The notes under the pieces were generated by a model that worked only from the letters and a program-made list of their open reading frames with translations, was not told the DNA's origin and made no database searches. A stretch of DNA of 64,000 bases from Dongia_B soli (GTDB taxonomy: Bacteria > Pseudomonadota > Alphaproteobacteria > Dongiales > Dongiaceae): contig NZ_JAXCLW010000001.1 in the NCBI RefSeq assembly GCF_034044715.1, positions 930,001 through 994,000 of the forward strand, given 5' to 3'. Shown piece after piece: positions 44,089-53,154 of this stretch; position 1 is the first letter of the stretch, and the number at the start of each line of letters is the position of its first letter. The translations under genes and the position numbers were made by a program.

Positions 44089-45507
44089 GTGACGGGGTTG
44101 CGTTTGCGTCAACCGGTCGCTGCGGCGCCTACCAATCGGTCCTTTTGGCTGCAGGATATCGCGGCGCAGGCGGCGACCCACGCCCTGCAAGGCGAGGAAC
44201 GGGCCGATATCGTCATTGTCGGCGGCGGCTTCACCGGCTTGTGGACCGCCTTGCGCATCCGCGAACTCGCGCCGGAAATGCGGGTGGTCATTCTCGAGGC
44301 CGATCTTTGTGGATCGGGCGCCTCGGGTCGCAATGGCGGCCAGGTTCATTCCTGGTTTGCCGAACTGGACCAGATCAGTGCTGTGGTCGGTGATGCAGAA
44401 GCGCGGCAGCTTTGCGCCGAGACGGTGGATGCTATCGGCGAGCTGGAGGAGCTTCAGCAGCAAGGTGTGATCGACATGGATCTGCGGCTCGATGGCTGGC
44501 TGTGGACGGCGAGCTCAAAGGCCCAGGAAGGCGCCTGGTCGCGTGCGGTGGCGATGACCGAGGCCGCCGGCACAAATCGTTTCAGGCAATTGAGTGCCGG
44601 AGAGATTGAACAGCGCAGCGGCTCCTCTGTTTCTTATACAGGTATCATCGAGCCCCATGCCGGTACCGTCCATCCGGCGAAACTTGCGATCGGCCTGCGC
44701 GATCTGGCGATCTCGCGCGGCGTTGTCATTCATGAGCGCAGCCCGGTGATCGATATCCTGCCGGGCCGGATCTGCACATTGCGCACGGCGCGCGGTGCGG
44801 TGCAGGCCGAGAAAGTGGTACTGGCGGCGAATGCCTGGCTCTCGGCCGTTCCCGAGCTGCGGCGCCATCTTTACGTGGTGGCGAGCCAGGTGATCGCCAC
44901 TGCCGAAGTGCCGGATCTGCTTGACCACATCGGCTGGCGCGATGGCGTTTCGATCTGCGATTCCCAGGCCCATGTCCTCTATTATCAACGCACGCCGAAA
45001 GGCCGCGTCATCTTCGGCCGGGGCAGCGGCAATGTCGCCTTTCGCGGCGATGTCGGCGCCAGCTTCAACCGCAGCCCGCAACACGGGCGCGACAATATTC
45101 GTGAGCTGCACCGAGTCTATCCGGGCTTGCGCCAGGTGCAAATCGATTACGACTGGGCCGGTCCGATCGATTGCACGCCGGAACATGTGCCGGTCTTCGA
45201 CCACCTGCAGGACCAACCCAATATTTTCTTCGGCATGGGCTTCAACGGCACCGGCATCGCCCAGACGCCGGTTGCGGGGCGCATTCTCGCCAGCCTGGTG
45301 CTGGAGCGCAGGGACCGCTGGAGCGCCAGCGGATTGGTCGGGCTCAAACGCCGGATGAGCTTGCCGCCGGAACCCTTGCGCTATCTCGGGGCGAGATTGG
45401 TGCGGGCGGCGATCCGCCGGCGCAACGATCTGGAAATCCGCAATGAAAAGCCGGGCGCCTTCACCCGCTGGCTGTCGGAACTTAAACCGGGTGGACCCGC
45501 GGAATGA
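44089..45507 (+). CDS. FAD-dependent amine oxidoreductase (DAO family, PuuB/OrdL-like)
   Basis: A 472-residue flavoprotein. The FAD-binding glycine motif is IVIVGGGFTGLWTALRIREL (about residue 40), the second flavin motif SGRNGGQVHSW, and the C-terminal flavin loop IFFGMGFNGTGIAQTPVAGR. The pattern is closest to gamma-glutamylputrescine oxidases and fructosyl-amine oxidase-like proteins. Lying inside the frl-like operon, it may oxidise the amine released by the deglycase or attack the glycated amine directly; both are inference. The GTG start follows GCGGAGG, one base after the kinase stop. Confidence 0.88.
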   Translation: MTGLRLRQPVAAAPTNRSFWLQDIAAQAATHALQGEERADIVIVGGGFTGLWTALRIRELAPEMRVVILEADLCGSGASGRNGGQVHSWFAELDQISAVVGDAEARQLCAETVDAIGELEELQQQGVIDMDLRLDGWLWTASSKAQEGAWSRAVAMTEAAGTNRFRQLSAGEIEQRSGSSVSYTGIIEPHAGTVHPAKLAIGLRDLAISRGVVIHERSPVIDILPGRICTLRTARGAVQAEKVVLAANAWLSAVPELRRHLYVVASQVIATAEVPDLLDHIGWRDGVSICDSQAHVLYYQRTPKGRVIFGRGSGNVAFRGDVGASFNRSPQHGRDNIRELHRVYPGLRQVQIDYDWAGPIDCTPEHVPVFDHLQDQPNIFFGMGFNGTGIAQTPVAGRILASLVLERRDRWSASGLVGLKRRMSLPPEPLRYLGARLVRAAIRRRNDLEIRNEKPGAFTRWLSELKPGGPAE

Positions 45508-45564
45508 CGGGCGCGCAGAATACCGGCATCAATATCAATCCGGCGGCACATTCAGGAAAACATC

Positions 45565-46677
45565 ATGGCTGATCTATCCCTCAGGCAGGTCCGGAAATCC
45601 TTCGGTGGCATGACGATCCTCCAGGGCATCGATCTTGAGATCGAGTCCGGCGAATTCATCGTTTTCGTCGGACCGTCAGGTTGCGGCAAATCCACGCTGC
45701 TGCGCCTGATCGCCGGGCTGGAGGAGATCACCGAGGGTACGATCAGCATCGCTGGCGAGGTGGTCAATCATGTCCCGCCCTCCAAACGCGGCATCGCCAT
45801 GGTGTTCCAATCCTATGCGCTTTATCCGCATATGACGGTCTATGACAACATGGCCTTCGGCATGAAGATCGCCCGGGAAAGCAGGAAGGAGATCGACCGG
45901 CGGGTGCGCCAGGCGGCGGAGATCCTGCAGCTGAGCAAATATCTCGATCGCCTGCCCAAGGCGTTATCGGGCGGCCAACGCCAGCGCGTCGCCATCGGCC
46001 GCGCCATCGTGCGCAATCCAAAGGTCTTTCTGTTCGACGAGCCGCTCTCCAATCTGGACGCGGCGCTGCGTGTCGCCACCCGCATGGAGATCGCCAAGCT
46101 CAAGGACGCCATGCCGCAGACGACAATGATCTATGTCACTCATGATCAGGTCGAGGCGATGACCTTGGCAGACCGCATCGTCGTGTTGAAAGACGGGCGC
46201 ATCGAGCAGGTCGGCACGCCGATGGAGCTCTATAAGAAGCCGTGCAATCTGTTCGTCGCCCAGTTCATCGGCTCGCCGGCGATGAATATCCTGCCGGCAA
46301 GTATCGAACGCGCCGGCACGTACACTTCGGTCAAGCTGGCGGGCGGAATGAGCGCGCAGTTACCCCTGGAAACGCCGGAGACGGTGACAGGAGCGACGGT
46401 CAGCTTTGGCGTCCGGCCGGAAGATCTGCGGATTGCCAACGATGGCGCCGATGTCCTGCTGCAGGGTAAGCTCAGTTACATCGAACAACTCGGTGAAGTG
46501 CAGCTTGCCTATCTCGATATCGGCGCAGGCGATCAGCCGCTCATCGCCAAGCTGCCGGGCGGGCTGGAGGTCAAGCGCGGCGCCGAGCTGCGCCTCACCG
46601 CCAATCCCGAAGACGTCTATCTCTTCGATCAGAGCGGCCGGTCGTTCGCTGGCCGGGAGGATGCGGCCTCTGTGTGA
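45565..46677 (+). CDS. Sugar ABC transporter ATP-binding protein, module 1 (UgpC/MsmK type)
   Basis: A 370-residue importer ATPase. Walker A is GPSGCGKST (about residue 37), Q-loop MVFQSYALYPHMTVYDNM, signature LSGGQRQR, Walker B VFLFDEPLSNLD, and H-loop YVTHDQVEAMTLADRI. A C-terminal OB-fold regulatory domain (TOBE) is present to the end. This completes the module 1 importer with the binding protein and two permeases upstream. It is the last plus-strand gene of module 1, and the ROK gene converges on it 9 bases away. Confidence 0.95.
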   Translation: MADLSLRQVRKSFGGMTILQGIDLEIESGEFIVFVGPSGCGKSTLLRLIAGLEEITEGTISIAGEVVNHVPPSKRGIAMVFQSYALYPHMTVYDNMAFGMKIARESRKEIDRRVRQAAEILQLSKYLDRLPKALSGGQRQRVAIGRAIVRNPKVFLFDEPLSNLDAALRVATRMEIAKLKDAMPQTTMIYVTHDQVEAMTLADRIVVLKDGRIEQVGTPMELYKKPCNLFVAQFIGSPAMNILPASIERAGTYTSVKLAGGMSAQLPLETPETVTGATVSFGVRPEDLRIANDGADVLLQGKLSYIEQLGEVQLAYLDIGAGDQPLIAKLPGGLEVKRGAELRLTANPEDVYLFDQSGRSFAGREDAASV

Positions 46678-46686
46678 AGCGCGGCC

Positions 46687-47976
46687 CTAGGCCGATTTGA
46701 GCAAAGCGCGGAATTGCGGATCGAAGGTTCGCGAGATCGGCTCCATAGCGGCACCCTGGGCGACCACCCAGAGATCGGCGGTGCCGACCGTCAGGCGCGG
46801 CAAAGAGCGGCCGGGCCGATGCGAGACCGAGGACAATAGCGGCTCGACATGGCGGGTGATTGCCAGCAGCAGGCCGGGCGGTAATTGTCCGCCGACCACG
46901 ACCGTCTGCGGATCGAACAGGGCTTCGACGATCTGGATCGCCTGACGCAGATGCCGGCCGGCCTGGACGGTCCAGGCATCGAGGCGCGGATCGCCCACAG
47001 CCAGCAAAGCCTCCAATTTGGGAAAGAGATTGGCCGCGCCGGGATCGAGATCGAGCGCGCGGCAGGCGGAGAGGACGGAGACATAATGCTCCAGCGTCCT
47101 TGATCCCTCCGACTCCCGATCTTCCGATCCGGCGGCCGGCAGCTGGCCGATCTCCCCGGCATTGCCTGCAGTGCCGGCATAGATCTCGCCCTGGATGATC
47201 AGCCCGGCGCCCAGGCCATAGCCGATATAGAGATGCACGAAGTGATCGAGCCCGCTGGCGGTGCCATACATCTTTTCCGCCATCGCCGCGGCGCCGGCAT
47301 CGTTCTGCAACACCGCTTCCAGGCCGGTTTCCGTGGTCAGCCGTTCGATCAGCGGGAATTCATGCCATTCGCGCATCACCCAGGGATCGATCAAGGTATC
47401 TGCCGGCGGATGCTGCGGGTCCGACCAGACGCCGAACGGCCCCGGCATGGCGACACCGAGGCCGAGCAAGCGGGGGGCGCCCGGCGGCGCCGCGAGATCG
47501 ATGTCGCGGCGGATCGCGGCGACCAGATCGAGCAGGATGGCGAAACCCTTTTTAGCTCCCCCTTTGGGCAGGCGATGGCGATGACGGCTAAGGGTGCGGC
47601 CGCTGAGATCGGCGCCGATGCCGAGGATCTGATGGCGATCGATGTGAATGCCGAGGGAATAGGCGCCGCTGGCAACGATGCGATAGGGGGTAGCCGGCTG
47701 CCCGCGACCGCCGCGGATCGGCGCATCGGCGGAGACCAGACCGGTTTCAACGAACTGATCGATGATATTGCTGACAGTTTGCGGCGTCAGCTGCGTCGCG
47801 CGGGCGATCTCGGCGCGCGATAGGCTGCCGTTCAGGCGCAAGGCGTCGAAGACGACACGGCGGTTATGGGCACTGGCGCCGCCCAGATTGGTCCCCGCCG
47901 TCGCGTTGATCCGCCGTGTCAACCTTGTCCCGCTCCCCTCTGGCACCGGCAGCCTATCGATTGACAGGCTGGACAA
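46687..47976 (-). CDS. ROK-family transcriptional regulator of module 2
   Basis: Up to 429 residues: an N-terminal winged helix (HNRRVVFDALRLNGSLSRAEIA, then LTPQTVSNIIDQFVETGLV) and a ROK sugar-kinase-like domain (GLGVAMPGPFG, then YIGYGLGAGLIIQGEIYAG). The usual zinc motif (C-x-C-G-x-x-G-C) and the GH just before it are missing; GEIGQLPAAGSEDRESEGSR stands there. It is therefore unlikely to be a kinase and may not bind zinc. The start is uncertain: TTG at 47976, or TTG at 47922 with a better GAGGGGAG. Divergent from the module 2 binding-protein gene. Confidence 0.9.
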   Translation of the reverse strand: MSSLSIDRLPVPEGSGTRLTRRINATAGTNLGGASAHNRRVVFDALRLNGSLSRAEIARATQLTPQTVSNIIDQFVETGLVSADAPIRGGRGQPATPYRIVASGAYSLGIHIDRHQILGIGADLSGRTLSRHRHRLPKGGAKKGFAILLDLVAAIRRDIDLAAPPGAPRLLGLGVAMPGPFGVWSDPQHPPADTLIDPWVMREWHEFPLIERLTTETGLEAVLQNDAGAAAMAEKMYGTASGLDHFVHLYIGYGLGAGLIIQGEIYAGTAGNAGEIGQLPAAGSEDRESEGSRTLEHYVSVLSACRALDLDPGAANLFPKLEALLAVGDPRLDAWTVQAGRHLRQAIQIVEALFDPQTVVVGGQLPPGLLLAITRHVEPLLSSVSHRPGRSLPRLTVGTADLWVVAQGAAMEPISRTFDPQFRALLKSA

Positions 47977-48016
47977 ATTCCCGGAAACTCAATAAGTCAA
48001 ACAAATTGATTTAATT

Positions 48017-48069
48017 CGAAAGGCGATGCAAGTACCTTTCGTGGATCTAATCATGGCAAGTTCCATGAT
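48017..48069. promoter_or_regulatory. Two inverted repeats between the ROK and module 2 genes
   Basis: CGAAAGG-N11-CCTTTCG (48017-48023 and 48035-48041) is followed by ATCATGG-CAAGTT-CCATGAT (48050-48069), both with perfect 7-bp arms. They lie in the 147-base divergent interval, 55-107 bases before the binding-protein start. They are natural candidates for ROK operators or for one operator plus a global site. Confidence 0.55.
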
Positions 48070-48123
48070 GTTTGGTGCAAACCGCCGGCTGGAGAAAGGC
48101 ACGGCGCAGCTTGGGAGGAAGGG

Positions 48124-49392
48124 ATGTCAGGTAAGTTTCAATCGCTGATCATGCAGGCGATTATCGGCGGCGGTCTCCTGGCCGGCGGCCAGATGATCGG
48201 TCACGGCGCGCTCGCTGATACCACCATCAACGCGCTGTTCATGAGCCAGGCGGCTTACAGCGAATCCGATGTGCGGGCGATGACCGCGGATTTTGAAAAG
48301 GCCAATCCGGGCATCAAGGTGAATGCCGAATTCGTGCCCTATGAAGGCCTGCACGACAAGACGACCCTGGCCCAAGGTGCGGGCAGCGGCTACGACGTGG
48401 TGCTGTTCGACGTGATTTGGCCGGCCGAATTTGCCGAAAACAAGGTGCTGGTCGATGTCACCGACAAGATCACGCCGGAAATGAAGAAAGGCGTTCTACC
48501 GGGCGCCTGGACCACCGTCGAATATAAGGGCCATCGCTACGGCATGCCCTGGATCCTCGACACCAAATATCTGTTCTACAATACCGAGATCCTGAAGAAG
48601 GCCGGCATCGCCCATCCGCCCAAGACCTGGGCGGAATTGGAAAAGCAGGCCGAGATTATCAAGAATAAGAAGCTGGTCGAATTCCCGATCGTGTGGAGCT
48701 GGGCGCAGGCGGAAGCGGCAATCTGCGACTACACGACTTTGGTCGCGGCTTATGGCGGCAAGTTCCTCGATGAATCCGGCAAGCCCGCCTTCCAGACCGA
48801 TGGCGGCGTCGATGCGCTCAAATACATGGTCGAGACCACGGATAAGGGCCTGACCAATCCGCATTCCAAGGAATATCTGGAAGAAGATGTGCGCCGCGTC
48901 TTCTCCAGCGGCGACGCCGCTTTCGCGCTCAACTGGACCTATATGTACAACATGGCCAATGGCGATCCCAAGGAATCCAAGATCGTCGGCAAGGTCGGAG
49001 TCGTGCCGGCACCGGGCGTCGCTGGCAAGAGCGAAGCCTCGGCGGTGAATGGCTCCATGGGTCTTGGCGTCACCACCACCAGCAAGCATCCGGATGACGC
49101 CTGGAAATATGTCGTCTTCATGACCTCGCAGGATGTGCAGAATAAATACGCCAAGCTTAGCCTGCCGATCTGGGCCAGCTCCTATAGTGATCCGGCAGTG
49201 ACCAAGGGCCAGGAAAGCCTGGTGGCGGCAGCCAAGAAGTCGCTGGGCATCATGTTCCCGCGCCCGACCACGCCGACCTACCAGCAGCTCTCGACGCAAT
49301 TGCAGCAGGCACTCCATACGGCACTGCTGAAATCGGCTTCGCCGGCCGATGCCTTGCAGACGGCGGCGGATGCGGCTGGCGGCGGGTTGTAA
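48124..49392 (+). CDS. Sugar ABC transporter substrate-binding protein, module 2
   Basis: A 422-residue family 1 binding protein with a signal sequence (IMQAIIGGGLLAGGQMIGHGALA). Characteristic segments are MTADFEKANPGIKVNAEFV, YDVVLFDVIWPAEFAENKVLVDV and GHRYGMPWILDTKYLFYNTEILKKAG. It differs widely from the module 1 protein, so the two importers probably have different ligands. GGGAGGAAGGG is an excellent ribosome-binding site directly before the ATG. It is the first gene of the module 2 operon, followed by two permeases. Confidence 0.93.
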   Translation: MSGKFQSLIMQAIIGGGLLAGGQMIGHGALADTTINALFMSQAAYSESDVRAMTADFEKANPGIKVNAEFVPYEGLHDKTTLAQGAGSGYDVVLFDVIWPAEFAENKVLVDVTDKITPEMKKGVLPGAWTTVEYKGHRYGMPWILDTKYLFYNTEILKKAGIAHPPKTWAELEKQAEIIKNKKLVEFPIVWSWAQAEAAICDYTTLVAAYGGKFLDESGKPAFQTDGGVDALKYMVETTDKGLTNPHSKEYLEEDVRRVFSSGDAAFALNWTYMYNMANGDPKESKIVGKVGVVPAPGVAGKSEASAVNGSMGLGVTTTSKHPDDAWKYVVFMTSQDVQNKYAKLSLPIWASSYSDPAVTKGQESLVAAAKKSLGIMFPRPTTPTYQQLSTQLQQALHTALLKSASPADALQTAADAAGGGL

Positions 49393-49417
49393 GTTTTAAA
49401 GCTCCACTGGACGGCCG

Positions 49418-50302
49418 ATGATGAATGGGAATTGGATGAGTCTGCGGAGCTGGCTGTTGCTGGCCCCCCTCCTCGCCCTGATGACCTTCATCATCGGCTG
49501 GCCCTTGGCCAAGACCGTCGCGGTCAGTTTCACCGATGCGAAATTGCTAGGTGGCGACGTGCATTGGCTGGGACTGGCCAATTACCAAAAAGTCCTGGCA
49601 GCCCCGGCCTTCTATGAAGTCGTCTGGACCACAATCCGCTTCGTCCTGATTTCGGTGGGTGCCGAGTTCCTGCTGGGCCTGCTCGCGGCGCTCTTGCTCG
49701 ATCAGAAGTTCCATGGCCGCGGCATTGTCCGCGCCTTGATGATCCTGCCCTGGGCTCTCCCCACCGTGGTCAACGCCACGATGTGGCGCCTGATCTACAA
49801 TCCCGATTTCGGCGCCTTCAATGCCCTCTTCACGCAGCTTGGGCTGATCGATGCCTATCGCTCCTGGCTAGGCGAGCCGGGCAGCGCGCTGTATGCCATC
49901 TGCCTTGCGGATGTCTGGAAGAATTTCCCGCTGGTGGCGCTGATCGCGCTCGCCGCCCTGCAATCCGTGCCGCGCGAATTGCGCGCGGCGGCAGTAATTG
50001 ATGGGGCCGGGCCGTGGTCGCGTTTCCGCGCTGTCATCCTGCCTTACCTGATCGGTCCGCTGACGGTCGCCGTGGTGCTGCGCATCATCGAAGCCTTCAA
50101 GGTCTTCGATATCATCTGGGTGATGACCCGCGGCGGCCCCGCCAACAGCACCAAGACGATCAGCATTCTGGTCTATCAGCAGGCCTTTTCTTTTCAACAA
50201 GCGGGCCTTGGCGGATCGATCGCCCTCATCATGGTGTTGATCAGCGCCTTGTTGATCACCGGTTATGTCACCATCCTGCGCAAGCAGGGCGAGCTGAAAT
50301 AA
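49418..50302 (+). CDS. Sugar ABC transporter permease, module 2 (MalF type)
   Basis: A permease of up to 294 residues. The first helix is LLLAPLLALMTFIIGWPLA, and the EAA loop is ELRAAAVIDGAGPWSRFRAV followed by ILPYL. RGGPANSTKTISILVYQQAF is typical of MalF-type sugar permeases. Three ATG codons (49418, 49421, 49436) could start it; the third has AATGGGA upstream. It is 25 bases after the binding-protein gene and 19 before the next permease. Confidence 0.93.
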   Translation: MMNGNWMSLRSWLLLAPLLALMTFIIGWPLAKTVAVSFTDAKLLGGDVHWLGLANYQKVLAAPAFYEVVWTTIRFVLISVGAEFLLGLLAALLLDQKFHGRGIVRALMILPWALPTVVNATMWRLIYNPDFGAFNALFTQLGLIDAYRSWLGEPGSALYAICLADVWKNFPLVALIALAALQSVPRELRAAAVIDGAGPWSRFRAVILPYLIGPLTVAVVLRIIEAFKVFDIIWVMTRGGPANSTKTISILVYQQAFSFQQAGLGGSIALIMVLISALLITGYVTILRKQGELK

Positions 50303-50321
50303 GCCGGACGGAGCGCGCAAT

Positions 50322-51170
50322 ATGGAACGACGCAATCCCTGGGTCAGCTTCTTTGTGTATGCCTGCGCGCTGCTCCTGGCGCTGTTCCTGCTGGCGCCGA
50401 TTCTCTGGATGCTGATCATGAGCGTCAGCAGCACCAATGATCTTACCACCATTCCGCTGCGCTGGATTCCGGAGCAGATCGACTTCCATCGCTATATCGA
50501 GCTGCTGACGGTAGCGGAAAACAGCGCGGGCAAGGCGTTCCTCGCCTCGATGCGCAACAGCCTCGCGGTCGCCACCATGGCGACCTTGGGTGCGCTGCTG
50601 GTGGCGATTCCGGGCGCCTGGTCGGTATCGCGCTCGCCAGGGCGGCAGCGCCTGGCGCTTTATGCCGTCGTCGCCACCTATATGCTGCCCCCGGTCGCGC
50701 TGGTGGTGCCGATCTATTTCGCCCTGAGCGCGCTTGGCGCCCTCAATTCGGTCTTCAGCCTGGCGGTGGTGTATCTCAGCATCCTCGCCCCCTTCACCAC
50801 CTGGCTGTTGAAGAGCAGCTTCGACAATATCCCGCAGGAAATCGAACTGGCGGCGATGATCGATGGTGCGAGGCTGGATCAAATCTGGCGGCGCATCACC
50901 CTGCCCCTCACCGGCCCGGCTTTGGCGACCGGCGGCTTGTTCGCCTTCCTGCTCGCCTGGGACGAATTCTTCTATGCCCTGCTCTTCACCGCTGATCAGC
51001 GGGCCAAGACCCTGACTGTCGCGATCGCCGATCTCGCCGGCGGCCGCGTTTCGGATTACGGCCTGATCGCCACTGCCGGCGTGCTGGCTGCCTTGCCGCC
51101 GGTGCTGATTGGCTTTTTCCTGCAAAAATCCCTGATCGCCGGTCTCACTACCGGCGGCGTGAAAGGATAG
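50322..51170 (+). CDS. Sugar ABC transporter permease, module 2 (MalG type)
   Basis: The 282-residue partner permease, with helices including FFVYACALLLALFLLAPILW and LALYAVVATYMLPPVALVVP. The EAA loop is EIELAAMIDGARLDQIWRRI followed by TLPLT. The start ATG is preceded by CGGACGGAGCG. The stop codon lies 3 bases before the SIS protein's ATG, indicating tight translational coupling of transport and metabolism. Confidence 0.93.
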   Translation: MERRNPWVSFFVYACALLLALFLLAPILWMLIMSVSSTNDLTTIPLRWIPEQIDFHRYIELLTVAENSAGKAFLASMRNSLAVATMATLGALLVAIPGAWSVSRSPGRQRLALYAVVATYMLPPVALVVPIYFALSALGALNSVFSLAVVYLSILAPFTTWLLKSSFDNIPQEIELAAMIDGARLDQIWRRITLPLTGPALATGGLFAFLLAWDEFFYALLFTADQRAKTLTVAIADLAGGRVSDYGLIATAGVLAALPPVLIGFFLQKSLIAGLTTGGVKG

Positions 51171-51173
51171 ATC

Positions 51174-52202
51174 ATGACCACACCTGGTTCATCGGCTGCC
51201 GGCATTCCGGCCGGCCTCGCCGCTCTCAATCGTGAAATGTCGAAGCAGCACCGCGATGCCTTGGACTCCTACAATGCCAATGGCGAGGTCGCGGTGAAGA
51301 TCGCCGCCTCGGTCAAGCGCACCAAGCGCCTGATCCTGCTCGGTATGGGCGGGTCGCAGGCGGTCAACCGCATGGCGGAGCCGGATTATCGTGCCTGCGG
51401 CATCCGCTGCCTCGCCCTGCCGTTGTCGGAGCAGCTTTACACCCCGATCGATCTCACCGATGCGACCCTCATCATTACCTCGCAATCTGGTGAATCCGCT
51501 GAAGTGCATCGCCTGTTCGACGGCATCGGCAAGCGCGAGGATGTTTTCGGCCTGACCCTGGAAGGCGGCTCGACCTTGGCCAAAATCTGCCCCTCGCTGA
51601 TCGGCGCCGGCGGTTCGGAAAAGGCTTTCGCGGCGACACGCAGCCTGCTGATCAGTCTGGCCTTGCATCAGCGGGTGCTGGCCGAGCTTGGCGCCGATCC
51701 TGCTGCAGCCTTGCGTATCCTGCAGGCGCCGGTCGACCCGGATATCAGCGCTGCCGCCGATACGCTGCAGAATTGTGAGACCATCGTTTTTTCCGGTCGC
51801 GGCCTGCGCGGCCTTGCCGAAGGTGCCGCACTCGGCGCGATGGAGCTCGCACGCATGCCCGCCTATGCGCTGGAAGGCGGCCAGTTCCGGCACGGGCCGC
51901 TGGAAATTCTCGGGCCCAAGGTCGGTGTCGTCGTGGTGCGCGGCGATGAACCGGCGGCGGCCTTGTGCGATGATCTCGCGAGGCAGACGGTGGCGGCCGG
52001 TTCGCCGACCGTGCTGATCGATGCCAGCGGCCAGGACAGCCAGTCCGGCGCTTTGCAGATCAGTGTCGGCCACGCCAAGGATCTCGCCGCCAATTTGGCA
52101 TTGCTGCCGCCGGCGCAACGCCTGGTCATCGAAATCGCCCGCCGCCGTGTCGCTGATGTCGGCACGCCGATCCGCAGCGGCAAGGTCACACGGGTCGAGT
52201 AG
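51174..52202 (+). CDS. SIS-domain sugar-phosphate isomerase/deglycase, module 2
   Basis: A 342-residue double-SIS protein like the isomerase half of GlmS or the AgaS/FrlB group. LILLGMGGSQAVNRM and LIITSQSGESAEVHRL bind sugar phosphate, and AYALEGGQFRHGPLEILGPK is the second-domain motif with the catalytic Glu-His region. It has no glutaminase domain, so it should release or accept an amine without using glutamine. It is the counterpart of FrlB in module 1 but only distantly similar. Substrate unknown; a glycated amine 6-phosphate or amino-sugar phosphate fits the context. Confidence 0.85.
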   Translation: MTTPGSSAAGIPAGLAALNREMSKQHRDALDSYNANGEVAVKIAASVKRTKRLILLGMGGSQAVNRMAEPDYRACGIRCLALPLSEQLYTPIDLTDATLIITSQSGESAEVHRLFDGIGKREDVFGLTLEGGSTLAKICPSLIGAGGSEKAFAATRSLLISLALHQRVLAELGADPAAALRILQAPVDPDISAAADTLQNCETIVFSGRGLRGLAEGAALGAMELARMPAYALEGGQFRHGPLEILGPKVGVVVVRGDEPAAALCDDLARQTVAAGSPTVLIDASGQDSQSGALQISVGHAKDLAANLALLPPAQRLVIEIARRRVADVGTPIRSGKVTRVE

Positions 52203-52220
52203 GCGGGAAGAACCGCAGAT

Positions 52221-53132
52221 ATGGCCATGCGTCCCCTCGCCCTCATCGGGAATGTCAATATCGACATCATCATCGGTGCCGCCGCGCCTTGGCCGCGTCC
52301 CGGCACCGAGATCATGGTCGATCATGGCGAGATCCGGGTCGGTGGCGCGGTCGGCAACACGGCCTTGGCGCTGGATGCGATGGGCGTCCCGTTCCGGCTC
52401 GCGGCGAATACCGGCGACGATCACTTCGGTGCTTGGCTGCGCGAAAGCTTCGCCGCCCACAGCGCAGCCTGGCCGGTCGAGCAGACGGCGACGACCTTTT
52501 CCGTCGGCGTCACTCATCCGGATGGCGAGCGCACTTTTTTCACCATGCCGGGCCATATCCCGCTGCTCAGCCTGGCGGAGGTGAAGAGCTGCCTGGATAT
52601 CGAAGCCTTGCGTGGGGGTATCGCCCTAGTTGCCGGCTGCTATCTGACCGACCGGCTGACCGCCGATTATGCCGAGCTGTTCACCTGGCTCATGGCCCAT
52701 AACATCGAGATCGCCCTCGACACCGGCTGGCCGATCCGGGGCTGGACCCCGGAAATCCTGACGATGACGCGGGCCTGGCTGCCTTATTGTGCGCATTTCC
52801 TGGTCAATGAGGTGGAGATAACCTCGCTGGCCGGCACGCAGACGGTCGAGGCGGCTTTGGAGCGCATCGGGCGGCTCCTGCCGCCAACGGCGCAGCTGGT
52901 GGTGAAGCTTGGCGCGGCTGGCGCCATGGGGCAGCATCTCGGCCGGACCGTGCGGGTGACGGCGCCTAAAGTGACGCCGGTCGATACGATCGGCGCCGGC
53001 GACGTCTTTAATGCCGGTTATCTGGCCGCAATGGCGCGGGGTGCCGATATCGATACGGCATTAGCGGCTGGCGTCGGCATCGCCTCACGCGCCGTCTCCA
53101 CCCTGCCCCGGCGCTACGACGCCGCCAGCTGA
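52221..53132 (+). CDS. PfkB-family carbohydrate kinase, module 2
   Basis: A 303-residue ribokinase-fold kinase. The N terminus ALIGNVNIDIIIG, the glycine pair in IRVGGAVGNTALAL and the catalytic DTIGAGDVFNAGYLA (base Asp near residue 258) are all present. It lacks the FrlD-like GDNC start of the module 1 kinase, so the substrate probably differs. It comes 18 bases after the SIS gene and 22 before the ATPase. The start is ATG at 52221 or 52227. Confidence 0.9.
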   Translation: MAMRPLALIGNVNIDIIIGAAAPWPRPGTEIMVDHGEIRVGGAVGNTALALDAMGVPFRLAANTGDDHFGAWLRESFAAHSAAWPVEQTATTFSVGVTHPDGERTFFTMPGHIPLLSLAEVKSCLDIEALRGGIALVAGCYLTDRLTADYAELFTWLMAHNIEIALDTGWPIRGWTPEILTMTRAWLPYCAHFLVNEVEITSLAGTQTVEAALERIGRLLPPTAQLVVKLGAAGAMGQHLGRTVRVTAPKVTPVDTIGAGDVFNAGYLAAMARGADIDTALAAGVGIASRAVSTLPRRYDAAS

Positions 53133-53154
53133 GACGAAAGGGATCGAACGGATT

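Noticed and set aside
51174..52202. Glucosamine-6-phosphate synthase (GlmS)
   Set aside because: The N-terminal glutaminase domain is absent; only the two SIS domains are present.
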